A DNA stretch of 64,000 nt from Corynebacterium qintianiae (GCF_011038645.2 NZ_CP064955.1:434001-498000); one strand, 5' to 3'; numbered from the stretch's first letter, positions 41,335 through 52,280 are shown. A program made the numbers and translations. Notes: generated by a model from the sequence alone, not told the origin.

Positions 41335-41496
41335 CTACGAGTAGTTTGCCAAGTACTCAATTTTGGGAGTGATCTTGACCTTTCCCTTGCCCTCCCGATC
41401 GCGCTTTACAATCAACTTCGCGGCGGCAATTTGGCCGGCAGTTGGTGGCTTGCTCGTCTTGGGAACGTAGCGGGACTGCGGGTTTTCCTCGGTCAT
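41335..41496 (-). CDS. Small basic protein of 53 residues downstream of FAS
   Basis: An ORF from ATG 41496 to TAG 41335. It starts MTEENPQSRYVPKTSKPPTA, continues with a lysine-rich helix (AAKLIVKRDREGKGK) and ends KIEYLANYS. AAGGGAG lies 7 nt before the ATG. It begins 57 bp after the fas stop on the same strand. No family recognised. Codon use and a good ribosome site support coding. Confidence 0.6.
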   Translation of the reverse strand: MTEENPQSRYVPKTSKPPTAGQIAAAKLIVKRDREGKGKVKITPKIEYLANYS

Positions 41497-41552
41497 GATT
41501 CACTCCCTTCTTTTCGCGGATCATACTCCGCGGCGCAACCCGCACGCGGCAC

Positions 41553-44500
41553 CTAGGCCTGCGGGTACACACCGTCCTTGCCTAGGCGCGCGTCCGGGTC
41601 CAGCAGCAGCGCGATCTCACCGTCGTGTGTGTTCCCAGCGGCGAAGCGGCGGTTCTCCACCTGCTCGAACAGCGCTCGGCGGCCCACCATGCCGGCCTCG
41701 AGGTGCCCGGCACCGGCGCGCAGGCGAGCGGTGGCGCGCGAGCGCCACCGCTCCACCGACGCCCCAGTAGCGGCCAGCGCCGCCTCGAACACGCCCGGGT
41801 GCGCCAGCACGACGAGCGCGCCGACGTGGCCGAAGCCCAGCGAGGTCAGCGCCGCTGCCTTCACCCGGCCCGCGCCCAGCGACAGCGGGGCGCGCAGCCA
41901 CACCAAGTTGCGGGCCTTGGGTGCGATGAGCGGATCCACGCAGTCGAGGGAGGCGTTTTGGGGCAGGTCGCCGGTCGCCAGGACGTCGATAAGCCCGCCA
42001 ATTTGGAACAACGCCGCGCCCGCTTTTGAGTGGCCGGTGAGCGTCTTCTGCGAGATGACGTACATCGGCGCGCGGTCGTCGCGCCCGATGGCCGGCCACA
42101 GGATGGAGTGCAGCTCGGACTCGTTCGGGTCGTTGGCGTTGGTGGAGGTGTCGTGCTTGGACAGCACGGACACGTCGGTGGGCGACAGGCCGAGCGACGC
42201 CAGCGAGCGGGCCAGTCGCGAGGACTCCCCGCCGCGCGCCGCCGCCAGAACACCCAGGCCGGGGGCCGGGATGGAGGTGTGGGCGCCGTCGCCGAAGGAG
42301 GAGGCGTAGGCGATCACGGCGTAGACCGGCAGGCCCAGCTCAGCGGCGAGCGAGGCGCGCGCGACCAGCACGGTGCCGCCGCCCTCGGCCTCGAGGAAAC
42401 CCCCGCGACGACGGTCGTTGGCTCGCGAGATAAAGCGGTCGTGGATGCCCTTGGAGCGCATGGTGGCGGTCTCGGCAGTGGCGTTCATGTCACCGAAGCC
42501 CTGCAGCGACTCGACCTGGACGTCGTCGATGCCGCCGGCGACGACGAAGTCGGCCTTGCCCACGGCGATCTTGTCCACGGCCTCCTCGACCGAGACGGCC
42601 GCGGTGGCGCACGCGCCGACCGGGTGGATCATGGAGCCGTAGCCGCCCACGAGCGACTGCATCACGTGCGCTGCCACCACGTTCGGCAGCGCCTCCTGCA
42701 GGATGTCGCTCTGGCGCTCGTGGCCGAGCAGGCGGGAGACGAACACCTTGTGCAGCGACTCCATGCCACCGATGCCGGTGCCCTGGGTCGAGGCGACGTC
42801 GGCCGGGTGGACGGCCTGCATCAGCTCGGCCGGGGTAAAGCCCGCAGAGACGAACGCGTCGACGGCGGTGACCAGGTTCCACACGGCAATGCGGTCCATG
42901 TTGTCGATCATCTGCGCCGGAATGCCCCAGTTGGCGGGGTCGAAGTCGTCCGGCATCTGGCCGGCGACGGTTCGGGTCAGCGTCGCCTTGCGCGGCAGCG
43001 CGGCCTTCGCGCCGGCGAGGCGGGTGACGGTCCACTCGCCGTCGCTGTTGCGCACTACGGTCTTCGACGGATCGGCCGCCTCGTAGTCGCGCGCCTCGGC
43101 CTCGCCGGCCACGGTGAAGGTGATGTCGCGGTCGAGGAAGACCTCGGTCAGGTCGATGGAGCCGCGGTCGGTGAGGAAGTACTTGTCTGTCAGCTCGCGC
43201 ACACCGGCTCGCGCGACGACCTCGTCGCGGAAGCGCTCGTAGATGTCCTCCTCGGCGATCGCGGTGCCGTCGGCGTCGTACCAGCCCGGGTTCGGGTCCT
43301 CGGCCCAGGTGACCAGGCCCGTCATCCAGGCGAGCTCTAGCACGCCGGCGGCGGTGAGATCCGCGCCGCCGTCGCGGCGGATGCCGTACTCGGCCTCGCG
43401 GCGGGTGCGCCCCGAGCCCCAGGAGGAGACCTCGCCGACGCCGCAGATGACGATCATGTCGTCGAGGCCGCAGGTCACCTCACCCACCTCGGGGGCCGCG
43501 GGCTGCGAGGGGTTGGAAAGGTTCGGCAGGGCCTTGATCTTCTCGCTTGTCGACGCCCCCTCCTCCACGCCGTTCTTCTCCGCAGGCAGATCGGCCGTGC
43601 GGGCGAGCTCGGCGATGGACACGCCTGCGTCGGCGAGCCCGCCGGTCAGGTCCAGATCCAGCGGCGCCTCGGCGGCCTTTGCCCGCGACTCTTCTGATGC
43701 CAGGCCCATGAGCTCGACAGCGATCTCCGCGGGACTCCACACGCGGATGCCCGCGGCCTCCGCGGCCGGGACGAGCACGTCGTTGCCGCCCATCAGGTGC
43801 GTGCCTGCAACCCAGCCGATGCGGGCCTGGGCCAGGGTCACGCCCTCGGGCCAACCGGTCTCGGCGGACCACTTGTTCACCACGGCGTCGAGCGCGGCCT
43901 TGACCTCGCCGTATGCGCCGTCACCGCCGAAGGTGCCGCGGTTGGGCGAGCCCGGCAGGACGATGTGGGTGCGGCGGCCGGAGTCGGACCTCTGCGCGAG
44001 TTCGGACAACCCGGCGATGGTGCGCTCCACGGACCACAGCAGCAGACGCGCCTGGGTTTCGGCGTTGCCCCCGACCTCGGCGAGCGAACCGGAAACGCTC
44101 GGCGCGGCGAAGGGGAACGCCAGCGTCGGCACGAGCGCGGGCTTGATCACGCGCACGTCCTTGCCCACGGTCTCCTTCTGCTCCGCGCCCATCCAGGCAA
44201 TCAGCGCGTCGATGTCCCGGTAGCTGGACAGGTTGGCGGGCACGAGCCAGAGCGCGGCGCCCTGGGCGGCGTGGTCGCGGTAGAGGGTGCGCGCGAACTC
44301 CTTGCGCGCCTGGCTGACGTTGGACGCCGTCATGACCACGGTCGCCCCGCCCGAGAGCAGGCGCTCGACCAGCGCGGTGGCGATCGAACCGGGCGCGGCG
44401 CCGGTAACCAGCGCGATTTCGCCGTCGTACTCGCCGCGCGTGTTGTCGAGAGCCGCGTCCTCGATCTCCGCCAGCGGCCCGGAGTAACCGTTCTCCGCGT

Positions 44501-47500
44501 ACCACTGCGCCTGCTCGGCCACGACCGAGCCGGTGCCGCGGAAGCGTGCGGGATCGATCTCCAGCTCACCGAGGGCGACGCGCGCGAGATCCTCGCGGGC
44601 CTGCGCCCAGCGGTCGTCGAAAAGCACGGCCTTGGCGGCATCGAAACGCGGTGTGACCTGGGAGACCCAGCCGGAACCGAGCTCGGCCTCGATGGTGTCC
44701 AGGATGGTGGTGTCTGCTGCGGGGACCTCGACGTGCTCGTCCTCGACACCGAGCTTGCCCAGCAGGGTGCGCGCGGTGGCGACGAGCGTGTCGGTCACTT
44801 CGTCCCTGTAGGCGTCGAGCGCTGCGGAGTCGACGACGCTGCCGCCGGATCCGCCGCCGGACTGGGTCCGGCTCACGTTCTGGCCGTGGCGGGCGGCAAC
44901 GCTGGCGATGGCGGCGTCGATAAGCGCATTCACCTCGGCCTTCGAGGAGGCGTCCGGAAGGGTGGCGAGGCTGCCGCCGCGCACCGACTCCTCACCGCGG
45001 GTGCCCAGCAGGATCTCGGCCTCGACGTGCGGGGCCCAGGTGGCGGGCAGCGCCCAGGTGCCGGTGACGTAGTCGGCCACGTGCGCGGGTTTGAGCCCGG
45101 CGCTCCCCAGGATCTGGCGCAGGCGGGCGCCAATCGCCTCGGAGAGCACGGTGCCGAAGGGGGAGTAACCGGGAGCTGCGGTGGTGACGCGCTCGCGCAG
45201 CGTGGCCACGTCGGCCTCGGCGGCGCCGTCGATGGCGGGCACGCCGAGCTCGGCGGACATGTCCATGAGCAGCTGGTTGCGTCGCGAGGACACCCCGCCC
45301 GTGAGCTCCTCGATGGTGTCCGAGTCGTTGATCTGCTCGGGGCGGATCTTGTTCTGGAAGGCGAAGAGCACACCGATGGCGTCGGCCGCGCCGAACGGCA
45401 GGTCGGTGGCGGGGGAACCACCGGCCACCGGCTGCGCTGCGGGGACCGGGGTCGCCTGTGTTTCGGCGGCGGGTTCCGGCTGGGTTACGGCGGCGGGCGC
45501 GGTCTCCACCGGTGCCTCGGGCTCAGCCTCGGCCTCCGGCTCGGGCGCGGCGACGGTGTCGGCCAACATGACCTGGTCCTGGTTCGCCTCGACGTTGAGC
45601 ACCGGGACGCGGCGGCCGATGACGTCCATCTCGCGCTTGGCCAGGTTCGTCAGCGTGGGCGAGGACGCGAGGCCCACCTCGATGATCTGCTCGACCTGGT
45701 TGATGATCAGGTCCTGGGTTTCGATCCAGCGCACCGGGGAGGCGAACTGCCAGGCCAGCAACTCGATGAGCAGGGTGCGGGCGAGCTGCCCGGCGGGTGT
45801 GTTCTCGGGGGTCAGGCCCTGAAGGCGCTCCGACGGCACCTCGGCGGTGACGGCGTCGATGAAATCCTGTGTGAGTTCGAAGGGGCGCGCGACCAGGTTG
45901 GGCACGTAGCGGTGCTCGAGGGTGGCCACGTCGATCTCGGCGGGCAGGAGCTCGTCGAGCTTCTGGGCGAACGCCGGCACGCCGGAGCGCAGCACGCGGG
46001 AGTGGAAGGGCACGTCGATGCCCGGGACGGTGACGTAGGCGCGCTCGCGCACGCCGTTAGCAGCCGCCGACAGGGCGGCGAGGCCGCGCTTCGTGCCGGC
46101 GATGGAGTACTGCTGGCCGGAGATGTTGTAGTTCACAATCTCCAGGAACTCGCCGGACTCCTCGGCGATGCCGGCCACGTACGCCTCGACCTCGTCGGGG
46201 GCGATGCCGATCATGTTCGGGCGCAGCGCACCCATCCCGTAGTCGGAGTTGCCCTCGGCGTCGCGCGGCACGAGCGATCCCATGGCGGAGCCGCGGGAGT
46301 AGACGATGTCGATCACGGCCTCGAGGTCGAAGATGCCGCCGAGCGATGCCAGCGCGGTGTACTCGCCGAGCGAGTGGCCCGCGAACATCGCGCCCTGCGC
46401 CAGCGCGTTCGCGTCACGCAGGCGCTCGGTCTGGGCGTAGGCGACGACGGCGAGCGCCACCTGGGTGAACTGGGTCAGGTGCAGCACACCGTTCGGGTGC
46501 TTGAACACGGTGCCGCGCACGGTGATCTCGGTCGGGTTCTCATCCACGATGCGCTGGATGGAGAAACCCAGGTTGGCGCGGGTGTGGCCGTCGGCCCGGC
46601 GCCAGATCTCGCGCGCGGCGGGGCTGGCCTCGCGGTCGCCCGAGCCCATGCCCTCGGCCTGCACGCCCTGCCCCGGGTAGACGTAGGCGGTGCGCGGCTG
46701 GGCCAGCAGGGCCTGGCCGCGCGAGACTACCTCGCCACCGATGCGGCAGGTCACCTCCAGCGCGGGGCGGACGCCAACGCGGCCGACGCGCTCGACGGTG
46801 ATCTCGATCGTGTCGTCGAGCTGCACCATGCCGTACATGTTGTAGGTCCACCCGGTGACGTCACCGTGGCGTCCTGCCACGTGCTGGGCGGTGGCGGAGA
46901 GCCACATGCCGTGCACCAGGGGGGCCTTCAACCCCACCAGGCCGGAGGCGTTGTAAGAAGTGTGGATCGGGTTGTAGTCGCCGGAGACCAGCGCGAACGG
47001 GGTCATGTCGTGCGGTGCGGTGACCTCGGCGCGGTCGATGAAGGAGCGTGGTGTCGCCTCCACGGCGTCCGCGGACTCGCCGCCGCCGAACTGCGGGGCC
47101 GGCACCGGCGGGGTGGTTGTGGTGGCGCGGCCGCGGATGGCGAAGCGGTGCATCTGCGTGGCCACCAGCTCACCGGCGGAGAAGAGCTCGAGCTCGACGG
47201 TGACGATGCGCCCGGCCGAGGATTCGTCGATCGACGTGCAGCGCGAGGTGACGTCGATCGTACGGCCGTCGGCAAGCGCCTCCAGCGGGACGCGCAGGTC
47301 GATGAGGTGGTCCAGGTGCACGGCGTTGAGCAGGCCCTCGATGACGGGGAAGCCGTCGGGCAGCATGCCGGAGCCGAGCGCGGTGTAGATCGCCGGCCAG
47401 CACGGGCCGACGAGGACGTCCGGGGTGCCCACCTTCACGTCCGCGCCGAGTGCAGCTCCGGTCACGGCGGTGTGCGCGTGAAGCAGGGAGGCGGGGAAGG

Positions 47501-50486
47501 TAAACGAGGCGTGGGCGCGGCCGTCGACAAGCTCGGGCATGCCCGTGATCTCGTCGCCGGTCTCGGAGGTGGAGCCCACGCCGGCCAGGCCCGCGAGCAG
47601 GGCGTACACGGACTCCGGCAGGCGCTCGTCGGACACGACGGGGGAGCCGCCGGTGGCGGTGCCCGCAGGCAGGTCGAGCGGAATGGTCACGTCGCGCACG
47701 TAGAACGGGCGCTGGTTCTCCGGCAGATCGTCCCAGTAGGAGTCGGTGACGATACGGATTGCCCAGCCGTCGGCCTCCTCGACGATCTCGTAGGCGCCCT
47801 CGTCCATCGCGTAGGCGGGGTTGTCCATCAGGTGGCCGTGCCACACGAGAGTCGGTGCCGCCTTGAGGTATTCCTCCACGCCCGCCGCGTCGGCAAGGCG
47901 GGCGAAGCGGTCGGTGACGTCGGCGCCGGCGTCGAGAAGCGAGCGCGTCGCGGCGGCCTCGAAGCGGCCCAGCAACTCGGCGACGGGCTCGTTCTTCTTC
48001 GTGATGCCCGCCACGGCCACCGGGCCCGGGATAATGCGCACCTGGTCTGCGGTGTAGCGCTCGTCTTGCGCCTGCCACAGGGTGTCCTTGCCGAACCAGA
48101 CCTTCAAGTCGCCGTCAATCGCCGGCACCCACGGCATCGGCTTGGGGTACGCGTAGTGCAGCGCGAGCCACCACGCGGCGTCGCGCGGGGAGACCTTGAT
48201 CTCGCGCGCGAGCGGGTACGCGGCCAGCAGCTTCTCGACGCCCTCGCGGGCGTCCACACCTTCCGCGAACAGCGACTCGATCTCACCGTGGTCGGCGGAG
48301 TTGAGGCGCGACTCGATGCGCCGCAGCACCGACAGGAAGCGCTTGTCCCAGGAGGAGTCCACGAACGGGTACGCCAGCTCAACGAATCGCTCGACCCACT
48401 GCGCGTACGTCATCGTCTCGATGTCACCGAAGAAGGGCTTAGACGTCTTGTTCAGCGCCTCGATGATCTCGTCACGGCGCTCGTCGTACTCCTCGAAGTC
48501 GAGGCTGGTGATCAGGCGCGACGCGCGGGCGAAGGAGTTGTCCAGATCGTGGATGTCCGCGAGCAGGTGGCTTTGCGACGACGCCACGCCGTTGCGCCCC
48601 GTTCCGCGCGAGACCCAGCCGCCGTTCTCGTCCGGTGTGAGCCCCTTGGTGTTGACCAGGAGGTCCTTGACCGAGTCGGTGGCCTTGGCCTCCTTGGTGG
48701 CCATGGCGACGGTGCCGATGAACACGGCGTCTACCGGCATGAGAGGCAGGTCCCAGCGCGTCGCCCAGTCGCCGGTGATGAGATCGGAGGCGCGCTCGGG
48801 GGAGTACACGCCGCCGCCGACGGTGAGGTAGGCGTTGTCGTGCTCGCGCACCTCGCCGTAGGTCTCGATGAGGATGTCGTCCAGGTCGACCCAGGAGTGG
48901 TGGCCGCCGGCGTGGCCGTCTTCGACCATGAGGATGACGGGCACGTCGGGGTTGGCCTCGGCGATCTTCAGCACCGCGCGGACCTGCGCGGTCGTGCCCG
49001 GCTTGAAGGCGATGTAGGGGAAGCCGTCGGCACGCAGCTGCGCCAGAAGCTCCGTGGCCTCCTCGACCTCCGGGATGCCGGCCGAGATGCACACGCCGTT
49101 GAACGGCGCGCCCGCCGCGCGGGCCTTGGGCACCATGCGGGTTTGGCCGAACTGCAGGTTCCACAGGAAGCGGTCGAAGAACATGGTGTTGAACTGGGCG
49201 GTGCGACCCGGTTCGAGGTGCTTGACCAGGGTGTCCTTGTGGCCGTTGAAGACCTCGTCGGAGTACATGCCGCCGCCGGCCAGCTCCGTCCAATAACCGG
49301 CGTTGGCGGCCGCGGCGACAATTTCACCGTCGGCCGAGGTCGGGGTCATGCCGCCGAGGATGATGGGCGACAAACCGGTCAGGGTGGAAAAACGCGTCTG
49401 CGTGTAGGTCTTACCGTCCGGCAAGCGCACCAGGCGCGGGGTGAAACGCGAGTAGTCGGCCGCGGCGGGGATCGTCGCGCCGGGCCGGGCGAGATTGTCT
49501 CGCGCCGCGGCGGTGTCGGCGGTGATCACGGGCACACCGGCGCCCGCGACGAGCTTGGTGGTGATCGTCGCCACCGAGGAGTCGAGCGCCAGGATGTGCG
49601 ACACACCCTGGCCGAGCAGCTCGCGGACGAGCGCGGGGTAGTCGTGCTGGTCGCGCAGGATCGACTCCGCCAACGCCCGCGGGGAATGCTCACCGAGGTC
49701 AATGCCGCAGGCGTCGGCCCATTCGGCGGCGAGCTCCACGGCGCGGCCGTTGCGCTCGGAATGGAAGGGGTAGGCCACCGGCAGCGCGTCGAAGACGGGG
49801 TTCATCTCGGAGCCGCCGTACTCCGCGGCCTCGAGCTTCGCGTTATGTGCCGCGGCCGCGCGCTCAATGGCTGCGCGGGCGGCGTCGAGCTCCGCCGGCT
49901 CGCCGGAGAGGACGAAGTGGTGCGGGCCGTTGATCACGGCAGGGTGCAACCCACCGAGCGCCGCGTCAAGGTCCGCCCGGTGCAACCCGCGCACCGACAG
50001 CATGCGGGGCTCGGTGTCGCGCGCGTCCATGGCTGCCGAAGCAGCGGCGCCCATGATGAACGCGAAGGCGAGGGCGTGTTCCGGATGGGCCGCTGCGGCG
50101 ACGCCGAGGCTGCCCTGGGAGTGGCCGGCCAATGTCGCTGAGTCAACGTCGAAACCGAGGCCGCGCAGCTGGTCTACCGCCGCGATCTGGGCGAGGACGA
50201 TGCCCGGCACGGAGACCGCCGGGAGCCGGTCGGCCTCGCTGGGCGGTGTCGGGGCGTCGGGGTCCATGATTGCGCGCAGGCGGTCGGTGACGCCGGGGAC
50301 AGCCGAGGCCAGCGGGCGCGCGACGGGTCCGGTGAGGGCGCGCGCGGCGTTGATCAGCTCGCTCAGGCGCGAGTGCGTCATGGGTGAGGCGGCGGCGTCG
50401 GCGAGGGCGAGCTGCCAATTCGTGCCCTGGCCCTGGAAGATCACGGCCGGCGCGGTCATGCCGGTGAGCGGGGTGAGGTTCATCAT
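41553..50486 (-). CDS. fas: Type I multifunctional fatty acid synthase
   Basis: A 2977-residue single polypeptide that makes long-chain acyl-CoA from acetyl- and malonyl-CoA. Domains in actinobacterial FAS-I order: acetyltransferase (GHSQG, Ser about 122), enoyl reductase (ILGGMTPTSADGEI near 375), MaoC-type dehydratase (SGDYNPIHTSY near 1170), malonyl/palmitoyl transferase (GHSLGEY, Ser 1372), acyl carrier (GGVSSRRNQLLMDMSAELG, phosphopantetheine Ser about 1733), ketoreductase (VTGAAPGSIATAL near 2025), ketosynthase (GACATAA, Cys about 2625; SKHDTSTNAND; LTGHSKAGAA). A Pro/Ala/Glu-rich linker lies before the carrier domain. It follows dtsR1 by 21 bp, so malonyl-CoA supply and use are co-transcribed. 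The AcpS needed to activate it is encoded at 52281. Corynebacteria may carry a second FAS elsewhere. Confidence 0.97.
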   Translation of the reverse strand: MMNLTPLTGMTAPAVIFQGQGTNWQLALADAAASPMTHSRLSELINAARALTGPVARPLASAVPGVTDRLRAIMDPDAPTPPSEADRLPAVSVPGIVLAQIAAVDQLRGLGFDVDSATLAGHSQGSLGVAAAAHPEHALAFAFIMGAAASAAMDARDTEPRMLSVRGLHRADLDAALGGLHPAVINGPHHFVLSGEPAELDAARAAIERAAAAHNAKLEAAEYGGSEMNPVFDALPVAYPFHSERNGRAVELAAEWADACGIDLGEHSPRALAESILRDQHDYPALVRELLGQGVSHILALDSSVATITTKLVAGAGVPVITADTAAARDNLARPGATIPAAADYSRFTPRLVRLPDGKTYTQTRFSTLTGLSPIILGGMTPTSADGEIVAAAANAGYWTELAGGGMYSDEVFNGHKDTLVKHLEPGRTAQFNTMFFDRFLWNLQFGQTRMVPKARAAGAPFNGVCISAGIPEVEEATELLAQLRADGFPYIAFKPGTTAQVRAVLKIAEANPDVPVILMVEDGHAGGHHSWVDLDDILIETYGEVREHDNAYLTVGGGVYSPERASDLITGDWATRWDLPLMPVDAVFIGTVAMATKEAKATDSVKDLLVNTKGLTPDENGGWVSRGTGRNGVASSQSHLLADIHDLDNSFARASRLITSLDFEEYDERRDEIIEALNKTSKPFFGDIETMTYAQWVERFVELAYPFVDSSWDKRFLSVLRRIESRLNSADHGEIESLFAEGVDAREGVEKLLAAYPLAREIKVSPRDAAWWLALHYAYPKPMPWVPAIDGDLKVWFGKDTLWQAQDERYTADQVRIIPGPVAVAGITKKNEPVAELLGRFEAAATRSLLDAGADVTDRFARLADAAGVEEYLKAAPTLVWHGHLMDNPAYAMDEGAYEIVEEADGWAIRIVTDSYWDDLPENQRPFYVRDVTIPLDLPAGTATGGSPVVSDERLPESVYALLAGLAGVGSTSETGDEITGMPELVDGRAHASFTFPASLLHAHTAVTGAALGADVKVGTPDVLVGPCWPAIYTALGSGMLPDGFPVIEGLLNAVHLDHLIDLRVPLEALADGRTIDVTSRCTSIDESSAGRIVTVELELFSAGELVATQMHRFAIRGRATTTTPPVPAPQFGGGESADAVEATPRSFIDRAEVTAPHDMTPFALVSGDYNPIHTSYNASGLVGLKAPLVHGMWLSATAQHVAGRHGDVTGWTYNMYGMVQLDDTIEITVERVGRVGVRPALEVTCRIGGEVVSRGQALLAQPRTAYVYPGQGVQAEGMGSGDREASPAAREIWRRADGHTRANLGFSIQRIVDENPTEITVRGTVFKHPNGVLHLTQFTQVALAVVAYAQTERLRDANALAQGAMFAGHSLGEYTALASLGGIFDLEAVIDIVYSRGSAMGSLVPRDAEGNSDYGMGALRPNMIGIAPDEVEAYVAGIAEESGEFLEIVNYNISGQQYSIAGTKRGLAALSAAANGVRERAYVTVPGIDVPFHSRVLRSGVPAFAQKLDELLPAEIDVATLEHRYVPNLVARPFELTQDFIDAVTAEVPSERLQGLTPENTPAGQLARTLLIELLAWQFASPVRWIETQDLIINQVEQIIEVGLASSPTLTNLAKREMDVIGRRVPVLNVEANQDQVMLADTVAAPEPEAEAEPEAPVETAPAAVTQPEPAAETQATPVPAAQPVAGGSPATDLPFGAADAIGVLFAFQNKIRPEQINDSDTIEELTGGVSSRRNQLLMDMSAELGVPAIDGAAEADVATLRERVTTAAPGYSPFGTVLSEAIGARLRQILGSAGLKPAHVADYVTGTWALPATWAPHVEAEILLGTRGEESVRGGSLATLPDASSKAEVNALIDAAIASVAARHGQNVSRTQSGGGSGGSVVDSAALDAYRDEVTDTLVATARTLLGKLGVEDEHVEVPAADTTILDTIEAELGSGWVSQVTPRFDAAKAVLFDDRWAQAREDLARVALGELEIDPARFRGTGSVVAEQAQWYAENGYSGPLAEIEDAALDNTRGEYDGEIALVTGAAPGSIATALVERLLSGGATVVMTASNVSQARKEFARTLYRDHAAQGAALWLVPANLSSYRDIDALIAWMGAEQKETVGKDVRVIKPALVPTLAFPFAAPSVSGSLAEVGGNAETQARLLLWSVERTIAGLSELAQRSDSGRRTHIVLPGSPNRGTFGGDGAYGEVKAALDAVVNKWSAETGWPEGVTLAQARIGWVAGTHLMGGNDVLVPAAEAAGIRVWSPAEIAVELMGLASEESRAKAAEAPLDLDLTGGLADAGVSIAELARTADLPAEKNGVEEGASTSEKIKALPNLSNPSQPAAPEVGEVTCGLDDMIVICGVGEVSSWGSGRTRREAEYGIRRDGGADLTAAGVLELAWMTGLVTWAEDPNPGWYDADGTAIAEEDIYERFRDEVVARAGVRELTDKYFLTDRGSIDLTEVFLDRDITFTVAGEAEARDYEAADPSKTVVRNSDGEWTVTRLAGAKAALPRKATLTRTVAGQMPDDFDPANWGIPAQMIDNMDRIAVWNLVTAVDAFVSAGFTPAELMQAVHPADVASTQGTGIGGMESLHKVFVSRLLGHERQSDILQEALPNVVAAHVMQSLVGGYGSMIHPVGACATAAVSVEEAVDKIAVGKADFVVAGGIDDVQVESLQGFGDMNATAETATMRSKGIHDRFISRANDRRRGGFLEAEGGGTVLVARASLAAELGLPVYAVIAYASSFGDGAHTSIPAPGLGVLAAARGGESSRLARSLASLGLSPTDVSVLSKHDTSTNANDPNESELHSILWPAIGRDDRAPMYVISQKTLTGHSKAGAALFQIGGLIDVLATGDLPQNASLDCVDPLIAPKARNLVWLRAPLSLGAGRVKAAALTSLGFGHVGALVVLAHPGVFEAALAATGASVERWRSRATARLRAGAGHLEAGMVGRRALFEQVENRRFAAGNTHDGEIALLLDPDARLGKDGVYPQA

Positions 50487-50507
50487 CTTTGGGTGTTCCT
50501 TTGAGTT

Positions 50508-52133
50508 TTAGAGGGGAATGTTGCCGTGCTTGCGGGCGGGCCGGGCGACGTTTTTGCCGCGCAGCAGTCGCAGGTTGGCGGCAAGCGTGGTGCGGGTCTC
50601 CGAGGGCAGGATGACGGCGTCGATAAGCCCGCGCTCCGCGGCGTTGTAGGGGTTGAGGATCGTGTCCTCGTATTCGCGCTCGAAGGAGGCCACGAGGTCG
50701 GCCAGCTCGGCCTCGCCCATCCCGCTGTCGCGGGCGGCCTTGATTTCCTTGCGGTTGATGAATCCGACCGCGCCGGCGGCACCCATCACCGCGATCTGGG
50801 CGGTGGGCCATGCCAGGTTCACGTCCGCGCCGAGGCCTTTCGAGCCCATCACGCAGTACGCGCCTCCGTAGGCCTTGCGCATGGTCACCGTGATTTTCGG
50901 CACCGTCGCCTCACCGTAGGCGTAAAGCAGCTTCGCGCCGTGGCGCAGGATGCCGTCATGCTCTTGGGCCGCACCGGGCAGGAACCCGGGGACGTCGACA
51001 AGCAGCACAAGCGGGATGTTGAAGGCGTCGCACGTGCGCACGAACCGCGCCGCCTTGGCCGAGGAATCGATGTCGAGGCAGCCCGCGTAGACCGAGGGCT
51101 GGTTGGCAACGAATCCGACTACCTCGCCGTCGATGCGGCCGTAGGCGACGACGACGTTCTCGGCGCGCTGCTCCATGATCTCCATGAACTCGCCGTCGTC
51201 GGCAATCCGCGAGATGACCTCGCGAACGTCGTAAGGCTGGGAGACGTTGTCGGGGATGATCGTGTCCAGCTCGAGGTCGGTGTCAGTGATCTCGTTGTCC
51301 GGCTCCGCGTCCTCGGCCGGCGGGCACTGGCGGCTGTTGCAGGGCAGGTAGCCGATCAGGTCCCCGACCCAGTCGAGGGCGTCCGCGTCGTTGGCAGCGA
51401 CGTAGTGGCAGTTGCCGGCGCTGCCCATGTGGGTCCATGCGCCGCCGAGCTCCTCCTGCGTAATGTCCTCGCCGGTCACGGTCTTGATCACGTCCGGGCC
51501 GGTGACGAACATTTTGGAGGTCTGGTCCACCATGACCACGAAGTCCGTCAGCGCGGGGGAGTAGGCGTTGCCGCCTGCGCAGGCGCCCATGATGACGGAG
51601 ATCTGCGGGACCACGCCCGAGGCCTTGACGTTCTGGTAGAACGTGGCCGCAATCCAGTCGAGCGAGACGGCACCGTCCTGGATGCGGGCGCCCGCGCCCT
51701 CGTAGAGGCCGATGAGCGGGCGGCCGGTGGTAACTGCAAGCTCCTGGACGGCGACCATCTTCTCGCCGTAGACCTCGCCGAGCGCGCCGCCGAAGACGGT
51801 GCCGTCCTGGGAAAAGACGCACACCTCGCGGCCGTCGATGGTGCCGAAGCCGGTGACGATGCCGTCGGTAAGGGGGCGCTTGTTGTGCATGCCGAAGTCA
51901 TGCGTGCGGTGGCGCGCGAGCTGGCCGGTCTCGTGGAAAGAGCCCTCGTCGAGCAAGTAGTCGAGGCGCTCGCGGGCGGTCATCCGGCCGGAGGCGCGCA
52001 CCTTGTCGTGGGCTCCCTCTCCCATTGGGGTGAGTGCTTCCTCGCGTCGCCGGTGCAGATCGGCGATTTTGCCTCCGGTGGTACGCGGGACGTCGGCGAG
52101 TTCGTCTATTCGTTTGTAGGGCGAAAGTGTCAT
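50508..52133 (-). CDS. dtsR1: Acetyl/acyl-CoA carboxylase beta subunit (DtsR1-like)
   Basis: A 541-residue carboxyltransferase. The N-terminal crotonase half has [17 protein letters not shown] (oxyanion site), the zinc-free actinobacterial form. The C-terminal half has [18 protein letters not shown] and [15 protein letters not shown]. It is the partner of AccBC for malonyl-CoA synthesis. The ATG at 52133 is preferred to 52154, because the alignment with DtsR1 proteins begins at [20 protein letters not shown] and TATCCT at 52141-52146 is 7 nt upstream (leaderless). It is the first gene of dtsR1-fas. C. glutamicum DtsR1 is essential for growth without added fatty acid; that function is assumed here by homology. 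Confidence 0.93.
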   Translation of the reverse strand: MTLSPYKRIDELADVPRTTGGKIADLHRRREEALTPMGEGAHDKVRASGRMTARERLDYLLDEGSFHETGQLARHRTHDFGMHNKRPLTDGIVTGFGTIDGREVCVFSQDGTVFGGALGEVYGEKMVAVQELAVTTGRPLIGLYEGAGARIQDGAVSLDWIAATFYQNVKASGVVPQISVIMGACAGGNAYSPALTDFVVMVDQTSKMFVTGPDVIKTVTGEDITQEELGGAWTHMGSAGNCHYVAANDADALDWVGDLIGYLPCNSRQCPPAEDAEPDNEITDTDLELDTIIPDNVSQPYDVREVISRIADDGEFMEIMEQRAENVVVAYGRIDGEVVGFVANQPSVYAGCLDIDSSAKAARFVRTCDAFNIPLVLLVDVPGFLPGAAQEHDGILRHGAKLLYAYGEATVPKITVTMRKAYGGAYCVMGSKGLGADVNLAWPTAQIAVMGAAGAVGFINRKEIKAARDSGMGEAELADLVASFEREYEDTILNPYNAAERGLIDAVILPSETRTTLAANLRLLRGKNVARPARKHGNIPL

Positions 52134-52280
52134 GAGGGGGAGGATAATGGGCACTGATGGGTTTTCGGCGACGACTTACCGACTCGTAGGTTACGGTCAG
52201 GTAAGTTAACTGTTTGTGCTGGGCATTCGTTGATTTGTGATCTTGAACACTTTTAAATCTGCGGAAGGGGTGTGAGTCCA

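Noticed and set aside
43797-50141. A 2114-codon open frame antisense to fas
   Set aside because: It lies completely within fas in the opposite direction and is a by-product of GC-rich codon use; its composition (His/Arg/Gly/Val-rich, low complexity) is not protein-like and there is no ribosome site.
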